From NCBI GenBank assembly GCA_003164255.1, contig PLST01000208.1:3315-9230 (forward strand): 5,916 nt of DNA, given 5' to 3'. Positions within the stretch are counted from its first letter, which is position 1; every line of letters starts with the position of its first letter. The notes beneath the pieces were generated by a model, which did not search any database, was not told the DNA's origin, and saw only the letters and a program-made list of their open reading frames with translations. Source of the stretch: Acidobacteriaceae bacterium. Lineage in GTDB: Bacteria; Acidobacteriota; Terriglobia; Terriglobales; Acidobacteriaceae. A program made the translations under genes and the position numbers. Of this stretch, positions 1 to 5,623 are shown piece after piece.

Positions 1-321
1 CAGGGACATCATGAGCAGAAAGATGGAGATGCCGAACGAAATCCAAATTGCAGCCATGGCACGGCCGAGGGTTGTTGAGGGATTGTTGTGTTCCCGGCGG
101 CTGGCTACCATGCCGGTAATGATGCCCGCGACAGTCATGGTGACGGGCCATGCGAGGGCGGGGTAGCCCGAGGCGGCCCAGCCCATTGCGACGTAATAAG
201 CGACACCCCAGAGGATGAAGGTCCATCCCCAGTTTTTGGTGGTGCGGCGCCCTTCGGCGATCATGCCTTCGATCAGGTTGAGCCTGTCGGCCAATTCGTG
301 CTGCTCAAAATTCTCTGTCAT
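1..321 (-). CDS. Small multi-pass membrane protein, N-terminal part (3' end outside window)
   Basis: I do not recognise this gene. It reads open from an ATG at 321-319 to the left edge, giving 107 residues with no stop, so its C-terminus is missing. The start is well supported: GGAGGA lies at 332-327, 5 nt before the ATG, and a strong promoter lies further upstream. Residues 1-29 are hydrophilic and probably cytoplasmic. Three hydrophobic stretches follow at about 31-49 (rich in Trp and Tyr), 53-73 and 88-107, which look like membrane helices. The second and third are joined by a short polar loop with RREHNN. The inverted repeat in the promoter suggests the gene is held off by a DNA-binding repressor, and that repressor could be encoded further left in the same operon. 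That last point is inference only. No catalytic motif is visible. Confidence 0.8.
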   Translation of the reverse strand, partial: MTENFEQHELADRLNLIEGMIAEGRRTTKNWGWTFILWGVAYYVAMGWAASGYPALAWPVTMTVAGIITGMVASRREHNNPSTTLGRAMAAIWISFGISIFLLMMSL

Positions 322-373
322 GTTGATCCTCCGGAGCGCCTGGATTAGTATAGAGCGTTCCTTGATGAAGAGA

Positions 374-390
374 ACTCTATAAAATAGAGT
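374..390. promoter_or_regulatory. Perfect inverted repeat, likely operator
   Basis: ACTCTAT (374-380) and ATAGAGT (384-390) are exact reverse complements around a 3-nt centre. The repeat covers the predicted -10 and most of the spacer, the classical site for a repressor dimer. A partial extra copy of the half-site, TATAGAG, occurs at 349-355, close to the expected transcription start. The size and position fit small winged-helix repressors of the GntR/YtrA or PadR kind, but the regulator is not in the window. Confidence 0.55.
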
Positions 391-402
391 AATAAATGTC
401 AA
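374..402 (-). promoter_or_regulatory. Promoter of the membrane-protein gene at 1-321
   Basis: Reading the minus strand, a perfect -35 box TTGACA lies at 402-397. With a 17-nt spacer the -10 would be TAGAGT (379-374, 4 of 6 consensus bases). With a 15-nt spacer it would be TATAGA (381-376). Upstream of the -35 is an A-rich stretch (about 403-420) that could act as an UP element. Transcription would start near 367, leaving a 5' leader of about 45 nt before the ATG. The whole patch is A+T-rich against a GC-rich background. Confidence 0.65.
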
Positions 403-412
403 GAAATTTCTT
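401..412. repeat. 12-bp perfect palindrome beside the -35 box
   Basis: AAGAAATTTCTT reads identically on both strands and overlaps the edge of the TTGACA box by two bases. It could be a second operator or simply part of an A+T-rich UP-like element. Its role cannot be decided from sequence alone. Confidence 0.35.
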
Positions 413-478
413 TTGTTTTCCCTGCGAAAGGTACCTGGGACTGGCCGAAGTCGGGCTAAAGGTTGGATAACGTATTTT

Positions 479-2602
479 TTATGAATTACTTGAAGCAGAG
501 GAAGGCCATTTCCTGTTGCAGAGTTCAGCGGCTACGCGCTCGATGAGGCTGCTCCAGTCGCCCTGCCTGGACTGCCGGAAGAGGCGGGCGGTCGGGTACC
601 AGGGGGTGGTCTCAATCTGCTCCATCCAGCGCCAGTCGGCCAGGTGGGGCAGGAGGATCCACGCTGGCCGGGCCATGGCTCCGGCTAGATGGGCGATGCA
701 GGTGTCGGTGGTGATGACGAGGTCGAGCGAGGCGATGAGGGCCGCGGTTTCAGCCAGATCGCGATCGTGACTGGAGGCGTCGAGAACGGACACACCGTCA
801 GGCAAAGCTGAGATCTGACGCGCGGGATCGCCTTTCTGGAGCGAGACCCAGGCGCAGCCGGCGGTCGACAGCAGCGGCAGGAAGGTCGACAGGGCGGTCG
901 ATCGCAGGCGGTCGGCCTTGTAGCGGGGATTTCCGGCCCAGGCGAGGCCTACGCGCAGGCTGGAGTGAGCTGCGGGAAAGAGACACCGCTTGTCGAGAGC
1001 CTCAGCCCGGTCGGGGGCGAGATAGGCGCCGGGCCAGGGAACCGAATCAACGGTTGTACCGAAGACAGCGGGCAGGCTGAGCAGGGGACATTCGAGATCG
1101 AAAGGCGGATGGGGGGCGGGCGAGGGATCGCCGAGACGCGTGACCTCGACGAGTCCGGCACGGACAGCGGCAAGAGAGTTCATCAGGCGCTCGACCGGCC
1201 GTTGCACCTGGAGAATAACCTTGCCGCCGCGCGCGGCCACGAGCGTTGCATACCGGCTGAATTGAATGGTGTCGCCAAGGCCTTGCTCGGTGTGTAGCAG
1301 AATGCGCCGCCCGAGAAAGGGCTCGCCCCGCCAACGGGGTACCGCGAAATGCCTTGGGCTGGGATGCACCTCGCGAAACTGCCAGCGCGCCTCATAATCC
1401 TGCCAGCCGAGCTGCCACTCACCGAGGCGCAGGCGGGTGAGAGCAAGATTGTAGCGCGCGCCGGGATGGGTGGGATCGGCTTCAACCGCTTGCTCGTGGG
1501 CTCGCAAGGCCTCAGGCATCCGGCCCAAATCGAGGAGCGAGTTGCCGCGGTTGGACGCTGCGGACCTGCTGCCGAGAAGCTCGGCATGGTCAAAGACAGC
1601 GACGGCCTCGGCGAATCGGCCCTCGCTGTGAAGCAGGATGCCGTGCATGTTGACGGCTTCAGCGTTGCCGGGGTCACGCAGAAGGGCCCAGCGGAGCCAC
1701 GACCAGGCGCCGGGGAGATCCTTCTGAGCGGCGCGAAACTGGCACCAGGCAATGAGGGTCTCAATCTGTGCGGGGTTGAGGGCGAATGCTCTGCGGAGGT
1801 GCGACTCAGCCCGTTCCGGCCTGCGCTGTTCGCGCTCGAGAATCGCAAGGTTGATCCAGCCGGCAATGAGGTCTGGACGCAGTTGGACGGCGCGATGGAG
1901 AGCCGCGGACGCCCATCGATCCTGCCCGCGATCGCGAAGCAAGCTGCCGAGACTGACCCAGGCAGCGGCGAAGTCAGGACGCAGGGTGAGCGCGCGGCGG
2001 TAACGTGTTTCAGCTTCCTGAAGCCGGCCAAGGCGGGCTAGAGCGAATCCGGCGGCGTACTCGGCCTCAGGCAGGCGCGGCTTAAGAGCGAGAGCCCGCT
2101 GGTAGCATTCGAGGGCCTCGACGTTGCGATCCTGAAGGGCGAAAGCGTTGCCCAGGCCGAGATGCGCGCCGACCAATGATGGCTGGCGCTGGAGCGCGAG
2201 CTCAAATTCGCGAGCTGCCTCGTCGCCATGGCCGTCGGCGATGCGCAACTCGCCAAGGCCGGCGTGCGCGAGAGCACTCGTGCCGTCGAGCCGGATGGCT
2301 TGCTGGTAAGCGACATCCGCCTCAGCACCGCGACGTTGGGCGTTCATAGCCTGGCCCAGGGCGACCCATGCAGATCCTTGCAGGGATGAGTCCGCGGCAG
2401 CCGCGGATACGGCGGCAGTAGCCGTCTTGACTGCAGCTTCAAACTGTCGGCTTGCGAGCGCAACCAGGCTGATAGCGATGAGAGCCTGGGCGTTGAGCGG
2501 GTCCCGCGAGAGTGTGCGCTGACAGGCGACGGCCACCTGCGTGAGCCGGCTGGTGAGCGGGCCTGCGTGGTTGCCCGCCGATGGCGGAATAGCTGACGAC
2601 AC
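479..2602 (-). CDS. TPR-repeat protein with C-terminal family 9-like glycosyltransferase domain
   Basis: The 707-residue product has two parts. Residues about 10-400 are tetratricopeptide repeats, about nine to ten units with a clear 34-residue period (for example 77-110, 111-144, 145-178, 179-212, 213-246), with typical A-x-L-G and A-L-x-L-x-P positions. Residues about 430-695 resemble ADP-heptose-type glycosyltransferases (family 9): HTEQGLGDTIQFSRY at 437-451, VGLAWAGNP at 551-559 followed by a basic R-S segment, DLVITTDTCIAHLAGA at 627-642, then DWRW (656-659) and PWYP (667-670). Such TPR-glycosyltransferase fusions are common in bacteria. The TPR part is expected to hold a protein partner or acceptor; donor and acceptor are unknown. 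No signal peptide or membrane helix is seen, so it is probably cytoplasmic. The start is a GTG without a visible Shine-Dalgarno. The frame is open back to about 2695 with no ATG, and GTG at 2536 is an alternative. Stop TAA is at 481-479. Confidence 0.85.
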   Translation of the reverse strand: MSSAIPPSAGNHAGPLTSRLTQVAVACQRTLSRDPLNAQALIAISLVALASRQFEAAVKTATAAVSAAAADSSLQGSAWVALGQAMNAQRRGAEADVAYQQAIRLDGTSALAHAGLGELRIADGHGDEAAREFELALQRQPSLVGAHLGLGNAFALQDRNVEALECYQRALALKPRLPEAEYAAGFALARLGRLQEAETRYRRALTLRPDFAAAWVSLGSLLRDRGQDRWASAALHRAVQLRPDLIAGWINLAILEREQRRPERAESHLRRAFALNPAQIETLIAWCQFRAAQKDLPGAWSWLRWALLRDPGNAEAVNMHGILLHSEGRFAEAVAVFDHAELLGSRSAASNRGNSLLDLGRMPEALRAHEQAVEADPTHPGARYNLALTRLRLGEWQLGWQDYEARWQFREVHPSPRHFAVPRWRGEPFLGRRILLHTEQGLGDTIQFSRYATLVAARGGKVILQVQRPVERLMNSLAAVRAGLVEVTRLGDPSPAPHPPFDLECPLLSLPAVFGTTVDSVPWPGAYLAPDRAEALDKRCLFPAAHSSLRVGLAWAGNPRYKADRLRSTALSTFLPLLSTAGCAWVSLQKGDPARQISALPDGVSVLDASSHDRDLAETAALIASLDLVITTDTCIAHLAGAMARPAWILLPHLADWRWMEQIETTPWYPTARLFRQSRQGDWSSLIERVAAELCNRKWPSSASSNS

Positions 2603-2753
2603 GCATGAATGAACTGCAAGCCGAGAACCGGGTTGAGGCGAGTTGATTGAGAATTCTCGAAAGGATTGAACCGGAGTGGGCTGCGGTGGGATGAATCACG
2701 AAGATTCATGAGATTTCTCCAACGGCTGTGGATGCAAGAGCTCAGACAAACCT
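2603..2753. promoter_or_regulatory. Divergent intergenic region between the TPR gene and the hemolysin III gene
   Basis: This 151-nt gap must hold the start signals of two diverging genes. I found no convincing -35/-10 pair in either direction. It does hold two symmetric elements: a 10-bp palindrome GAGAATTCTC at 2649-2658 and an inverted repeat at 2691-2709, described separately. Confidence 0.4.
2691..2709. repeat. Inverted repeat in divergent intergenic region
   Basis: ATGAATC (2691-2697) and GATTCAT (2703-2709) are exact reverse complements separated by 5 nt. It lies about 90 nt upstream of the TPR GTG and 45 nt upstream of the hemolysin III start. It may be a regulator-binding site shared by both genes or an RNA hairpin in one leader. 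Confidence 0.4.
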
Positions 2754-3464
2754 GTGCGCTGCGTCGCAGGCGTGGACGGCGGGCCAGACTATGATGGTGC
2801 CGTGCCTGAGCGCGATCACCTCGGCGACTTGCTGGCCAATGCGATTACGCATGGGGTCGGCGCGGTGCTGGCCATTGTGGGAGCGGTGGGTCTGATTGTC
2901 GAATCGACGCGAGCGCCTGCGCGCCCAGGGTCTGCGCTGGTGGTGACGAGCTGCTCCGTCTTTGCCGGTACGCTTGTGCTGGTTTACCTTTGCTCCACGC
3001 TTTATCACTCGCTGGTGCGTACGCGTGCGCGAAGAGTGTTCCAGATTCTCGACCATTCGGCCATTTACCTGCTGATTGCAGGAACGTACACCCCCTTTAC
3101 GCTGGTCTCGCTGCGCGGCCCGGTTGGCTGGACGATGTTTGGGATTGTGTGGGGACTCGCGGTTGCAGGCGTGGTGACGAAAAGCGTCGCGATGGAAAAG
3201 TTCAGGGGTGGGCGGCTTGCCATTGTGTCGGCGTGCGTGTACTTGCTGCAGGGGTGGCTGATTGCGTTTGCCGTGCTGCCGCTCTATCACGCGATCGGAC
3301 TTCACGGGATGGCCTGGCTGTGCGCTGGCGGATTGGCCTATACACTGGGCATCGTCTTCTTCGCACTCGACCGGCTGCGCTACTTCCATGCGACATGGCA
3401 CTTGTTCGTGCTGGCCGGCAGTGTCGCGCACTACTTTGCTGTGTTGTTTTACGTGGCGAGGTAA
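2754..3464 (+). CDS. Hemolysin III / PAQR-family seven-helix membrane protein
   Basis: This is an inner-membrane protein of the HlyIII/YqfA group, distantly related to eukaryotic adipoQ/progestin receptors and thought to be metal-dependent hydrolases (ceramidase-like). The bacterial physiological role is unclear, and the haemolysin name comes from one early report. Seven hydrophobic segments are visible, at about residues 27-49, 63-83, 103-118, 124-142, 155-175, 186-205 and 213-233. The family motifs are intact: N-A-x-T-H at 29-33, S81-x3-H85, DH at 100-101 followed by YLLIAGTYTP, and the C-terminal H212-x3-H216 with H226. These are the presumed zinc ligands. The GTG at 2754 gives 236 residues. 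A GTG at 2802 would give 220, closer to the usual length, and removes a Pro/Gly/Asp-rich tail that does not look like the family. Neither start has a good Shine-Dalgarno. It converges on the family 2 glycosyltransferase and stands alone. Confidence 0.87.
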   Translation: MRCVAGVDGGPDYDGAVPERDHLGDLLANAITHGVGAVLAIVGAVGLIVESTRAPARPGSALVVTSCSVFAGTLVLVYLCSTLYHSLVRTRARRVFQILDHSAIYLLIAGTYTPFTLVSLRGPVGWTMFGIVWGLAVAGVVTKSVAMEKFRGGRLAIVSACVYLLQGWLIAFAVLPLYHAIGLHGMAWLCAGGLAYTLGIVFFALDRLRYFHATWHLFVLAGSVAHYFAVLFYVAR

Positions 3465-3469
3465 GAGCA

Positions 3470-3501
3470 GGGACCAAGGGACCAAGGGAACGAGGGAACA
3501 A
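3470..3501. repeat. Four tandem copies of an 8-bp repeat (GGGAMCRA)
   Basis: The units are GGGACCAA (3470-3477), GGGACCAA (3478-3485), GGGAACGA (3486-3493) and GGGAACAA (3494-3501). The array sits 6 nt after the stop of the hemolysin III gene, in the 60-nt gap between two converging genes. It is noncoding and resembles short-period repeats that disperse through the intergenic space of some GC-rich soil bacteria. Confidence 0.75.
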
Positions 3502-3507
3502 GGTCCC
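3470..3507. terminator. Possible hairpin between convergent genes
   Basis: GGGACC at 3470-3475 (and again at 3478-3483) can pair with GGTCCC at 3502-3507, with a loop of 26 or 18 nt. There is no T-run directly after it on the plus strand, although GCTCTTGTTTTG follows at about 3531-3542 inside the opposing gene. Termination here is a guess from position between converging genes. Confidence 0.25.
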
Positions 3508-3524
3508 GAAGTTGGAGCGCCTTC

Positions 3525-4496
3525 TTACTGGCTCTTGTTTTGCCAGTTGGTTAGCGGCTTGCTGACGAACAGTCCTTTGATGTGGTTGACGGCGACGACC
3601 CAGGGAACGGCCACGGAGAAAATGAAACGCGCGCCGACGGCTTGGACGCCGAACGGCAAGAGGGCGCGCAGGTCGCGGTGGTAGGCGTACCAGGCCTCAA
3701 GTAAGAACACAAAGACGAAGGGGACGACGCTCCAGCGAAGGAGGACGAGGGCGGCGATCTGAAGCAGGCAGCGGGTGGCATTGCGCACCAGGCGTCCAGA
3801 GCGGACGCGCGCCTGGCCATCGCTGACAGCGTAGCGCGCCATCTGGTGGGTGGCGGCGCGGAAGGTGTTGCGGGGATGATAGAGCGCCTTTGCGTTGTTC
3901 ACGAATGCGGGTGTCGTTTCGCGGCGGGCGGACCTGTCAAAGAGCGTGTCTTCGCCGACGAGGACATCCTCAGGAAAACCGCCGATCTTTGCCCAGAGGG
4001 GTTTAGTAAAGGCCATGGAACGCGCGGTGCAGGATTTTGTGGGTTCGAGAGGCGAGAGCTTGACGCTGAAAAATGGTGCGGAAGCCACGTCCCAGAGGGA
4101 ATGGTCTCCCGGGTCGAGGCACGAACCGCCGAGCGCGTACTGTGCGGCGCCGGCAGCCAGGGGAGCGGTGAGATTGCGGAGCCAGTCGGGCGTGTAGGTG
4201 CAGCCCGCATCGGCGGTGGCGATGAACTCGGACTTTGCCGCAGCAATGGCGACGTTGCGGCCTCGCGAAACGGGTCCCGCGGAATGCTTGAGGCTGCAGG
4301 TTTCATCGCGGATGGCAACGAGGCGCGGATCGTGAGCCTGCGCTTCGACGAGCCACTCCCATGTGCCGTCGGTGGAGCCGCCATCGACGATGACGACCTC
4401 GGCGGCAGCGGGCTGCTGCGCCAAAAGGCTGGTGACTACGCGCGCGATCTCCTGGGCTTCGTTGAGCTCGGTGACCACGATGCTGACTGGCTGCAT
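3525..4496 (-). CDS. Glycosyltransferase family 2 with C-terminal membrane helices
   Basis: The 323-residue product has a GT-A fold catalytic domain in about residues 1-230. It opens with VSIVVTELNEAQEI (4-17), followed by VIVDGGSTDGT (35-45), which binds the nucleotide part of the sugar donor. The metal-binding region is ATADAG (93-98, Asp96), preceded by SRGRNVAIAAAKSE. GEDTLFD (181-187) supplies the usual acidic catalytic pair. Residues about 243-268 and 289-309 are hydrophobic, so the enzyme is probably anchored in the inner membrane with its active site in the cytoplasm, transferring sugar to a lipid-linked or surface glycan. Donor and acceptor cannot be told from sequence. The ATG at 4496 fits the family start exactly but has no Shine-Dalgarno: only TTTCCC separates it from a -10-like box. 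It diverges from the aldo/keto reductase and converges on the hemolysin III gene, so it is probably monocistronic. Confidence 0.9.
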   Translation of the reverse strand: MQPVSIVVTELNEAQEIARVVTSLLAQQPAAAEVVIVDGGSTDGTWEWLVEAQAHDPRLVAIRDETCSLKHSAGPVSRGRNVAIAAAKSEFIATADAGCTYTPDWLRNLTAPLAAGAAQYALGGSCLDPGDHSLWDVASAPFFSVKLSPLEPTKSCTARSMAFTKPLWAKIGGFPEDVLVGEDTLFDRSARRETTPAFVNNAKALYHPRNTFRAATHQMARYAVSDGQARVRSGRLVRNATRCLLQIAALVLLRWSVVPFVFVFLLEAWYAYHRDLRALLPFGVQAVGARFIFSVAVPWVVAVNHIKGLFVSKPLTNWQNKSQ

Positions 4497-4502
4497 GGGA
4501 AA

Positions 4503-4508
4503 AGTATA
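4503..4508 (-). promoter_or_regulatory. -10-like box just before the family 2 glycosyltransferase ATG
   Basis: TATACT (minus strand, 5 of 6 consensus bases) ends 6 nt before the ATG at 4496. A transcript from it would begin at or next to the start codon, so it would be leaderless, which agrees with the missing ribosome binding site. No recognisable -35 lies 16-18 nt upstream, so the box is tentative. Confidence 0.4.
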
Positions 4509-4542
4509 GCGATGGCGGGCTGCGGCGGGTTGTAGCGGAAAT

Positions 4543-4548
4543 TATGAT
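4543..4548 (+). promoter_or_regulatory. -10-like box of the aldo/keto reductase gene
   Basis: TATGAT (5 of 6 consensus bases) lies 36 nt before the ATG at 4585, which would leave a leader of about 30 nt holding the Shine-Dalgarno. The expected -35 position (about 4520-4525) is GC-rich and does not match consensus. The box is back to back with the putative -10 of the opposing gene. Confidence 0.35.
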
Positions 4549-4584
4549 GGAGGCGGTCGAAATGAGGAAAGCAAGAGGAGCTCG

Positions 4585-5415
4585 ATGAAGACGGTTGCCT
4601 TGGGCTTAAGGACTGTTCCCGCACTTGGACAAGGAACATGGAATATGGGCGACTCGCCTGGAAAGCGCGCGGCGGAGGTTGCGACGCTCAGGCGCGGGAT
4701 CGAACTGGGAATGACGCTGATCGATACGGCGGAGATGTACGGCAGCGGGCGCTCTGAATCGCTGGTGGGCGAAGCGATCAAGGGGCTGCGCGACCGGGTG
4801 CAACTGGTGAGCAAGGTGCTTCCGTCGAACGCCTCGACGGAGGGGACGGTGCGCGCGTGTGAAGCGAGCCTGAAGCGGCTTGGCGTGGAGGCTCTCGATC
4901 TCTATTTGCTGCACTGGCGCGGACGATTTTCTCTGGGGGAGACGGTTGCGGGCTTTGAGCGGCTGTTGAAGCAGGGAAAGATCAGAGCGTGGGGCGTTTC
5001 GAACTTCGACGTAGACGACATGGAGGAGCTCCACAGGGTTCCGGGCGGTGAGGGCTGCACGGTGAACCAGGTGCTCTACAACCCGGAACATCGAGGGATT
5101 GAGTTCGATTTGCTGCCGTGGTGCAAGAGCCATGGCGTAACCGTGATGGCCTATTCGCCGGTGGGACAGGGCGGAAAGCTGCTGGCGTCTGCGACGCTCG
5201 GAAAAGTCGCCCAAAAGCATGGAGTTTCCCCGGCACAGGCGGCGCTGGCATGGTGTTTGCGGGAGCCGGTTGTGGCGATTCCCAAGGCCGGCTCGATTGC
5301 CCACGTTGAGGAGAACGCAGCGGCCGCGGACTTGGTGTTGGATGAGGAGGATCTGGCTGAGATTGACCGGGTTTTCCAAGCCCCAAAACGCAGGCAGGGG
5401 CTGGATATGCTGTGA
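4585..5415 (+). CDS. Aldo/keto reductase
   Basis: This is a soluble NAD(P)H-dependent oxidoreductase with a TIM-barrel fold that reduces aldehydes and ketones to alcohols. The 276-residue length is normal for the family. The catalytic tetrad is complete: Asp47 and Tyr52 in DTAEMYGSG, Lys77 in SKVLP, and His110 in LYLLHWRG. Cofactor-binding segments are also visible: GVSNF (137-141), NQ (161-162), AYSPVGQG (189-196) and AIPKAGS (231-237), with E243/N244 downstream. The IPK-x-(G)S signature usually marks a preference for NADPH. The ATG is fixed by GAGGAG at 4575-4580, 4 nt upstream. The sequence resembles the broad YvgN/2,5-diketogluconate reductase-type group, but the true substrate cannot be named. 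It diverges from the family 2 glycosyltransferase, and its stop lies 2 nt before the rplU promoter, so read-through into rplU is possible. Confidence 0.92.
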   Translation: MKTVALGLRTVPALGQGTWNMGDSPGKRAAEVATLRRGIELGMTLIDTAEMYGSGRSESLVGEAIKGLRDRVQLVSKVLPSNASTEGTVRACEASLKRLGVEALDLYLLHWRGRFSLGETVAGFERLLKQGKIRAWGVSNFDVDDMEELHRVPGGEGCTVNQVLYNPEHRGIEFDLLPWCKSHGVTVMAYSPVGQGGKLLASATLGKVAQKHGVSPAQAALAWCLREPVVAIPKAGSIAHVEENAAAADLVLDEEDLAEIDRVFQAPKRRQGLDML

Positions 5416-5417
5416 AA

Positions 5418-5447
5418 TTGACCCCAAAGGCGCTTTAACGGTAGAAT
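5418..5447 (+). promoter_or_regulatory. Sigma-70-type promoter of rplU
   Basis: TTGACC (5418-5423) and TAGAAT (5442-5447) each match five of six consensus bases and are 18 nt apart. The -35 begins two bases after the aldo/keto reductase stop codon. Transcription should start near 5454, giving an rplU leader of about 170 nt. A strong dedicated promoter is expected for a ribosomal protein operon. Confidence 0.65.
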
Positions 5448-5462
5448 TGGAGAGTTTGGCGA

Positions 5463-5484
5463 TGCTCTCCCTTGTGGGAGTGCG
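5463..5484 (+). terminator. Hairpin followed by a short T-run: attenuator or aldo/keto reductase terminator
   Basis: CTCCC (5467-5471) pairs with GGGAG (5476-5480) around a TTGT loop. Beyond a T-T mismatch the stem continues for two more pairs and a T-G wobble. GGTTTT follows at 5485-5490. It starts about 10 nt into the rplU transcript and 48 nt after the reductase stop, so it could end reductase transcription, attenuate rplU, or both. Four T's make only a weak terminator. Confidence 0.4.
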
Positions 5485-5505
5485 GGTTTTCAAGGGTTCA
5501 CCGCC

Positions 5506-5580
5506 ATGGATGGCGTGTGTGCGGCCCTCGTTCCGATGCAGTTACTGTCTGTATCCGCCCCATCGAGCACACAGGGTTAA
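5506..5580 (+). CDS. Possible 24-codon upstream ORF in the rplU leader
   Basis: An ATG at 5506 opens a 24-codon frame ending in TAA at 5578-5580, 43 nt before the rplU ATG. The peptide reads M-D-G-V-C-A-A-L-V-P-M-Q-L-L-S-V-S-A-P-S-S-T-Q-G. AAGGG at 5492-5496 lies 9 nt upstream and could serve as a modest ribosome site. A ribosome stopping at the TAA would reach into the hairpin at 5586-5610. It may equally be a chance ORF, because short open frames are common. Confidence 0.2.
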   Translation: MDGVCAALVPMQLLSVSAPSSTQG

Positions 5581-5585
5581 GATTC

Positions 5586-5610
5586 GCACCTGGTTCAAGG
5601 ACCAGCGTGC
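5586..5610 (+). promoter_or_regulatory. Hairpin abutting the rplU Shine-Dalgarno
   Basis: GCAC-CTGGT (5586-5594) pairs with ACCAG-GTGC (5601-5605 and 5607-5610), giving nine pairs with one bulged C at 5606 and a TCAAGG loop. It ends one base before GGAGGG of the rplU ribosome site, so protein binding or refolding here could control initiation. Confidence 0.5.
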
Positions 5611-5623
5611 CGGAGGGTTCGTT

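Larger units (their letters stand above)
5454..5623 (+). promoter_or_regulatory. Long structured 5' leader of rplU, candidate cis-regulatory RNA
   Basis: The stretch from the predicted transcript start to the rplU ATG is about 170 nt, long for a ribosomal protein gene without a regulatory leader. It contains a hairpin at 5463-5484, a near-palindrome CGCCAT-GG-ATGGCG at 5502-5515, a hairpin at 5586-5610 and the Shine-Dalgarno at 5612-5617. CCCTC (5525-5529) can pair with GAGGG of the Shine-Dalgarno (5613-5617), so an alternative fold that hides the ribosome site is possible. Leaders bound by the operon's own protein are known for many ribosomal operons, including an L21 leader in Firmicutes. 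I could not compare this one with that family. Confidence 0.45.

Noticed and set aside
88..348. 86-codon plus-strand open frame near the left end
   Set aside because: It is antisense to the membrane-protein gene, which has a better ribosome site, membrane helices and a promoter. This frame has none of these.
421..478. Possible terminator downstream of the TPR gene
   Set aside because: Only a 4-bp CCGA/TCGG stem with a 2-nt loop was found, and the T-run lies on the wrong side for a minus-strand terminator.
1183..2041. Long open frames of 230 (plus) and 282 (minus) codons inside the TPR gene
   Set aside because: They are out-of-frame shadows of the TPR repeats. Their products show no 34-residue period and no domain.
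2742..3485. 247-codon open frame on the minus strand opposite the hemolysin III gene
   Set aside because: The product is rich in His, Arg and Gln with no recognisable domain, while the plus strand carries all the family motifs.
4606..5493. 295-codon open frame on the minus strand opposite the aldo/keto reductase
   Set aside because: It lies antisense to a gene with a complete catalytic tetrad, its product is low-complexity Arg/His/Pro-rich with no family motif, and long antisense frames are expected in GC-rich genes.
5462..5623. In-frame 54-codon N-terminal extension of L21, including a Cys/His-rich stretch that looks faintly like a zinc finger
   Set aside because: The canonical L21 start at 5624 has a strong Shine-Dalgarno and the usual MYAVI beginning. 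The extension overlaps predicted RNA hairpins, and an open frame of this length is not rare at this GC content.
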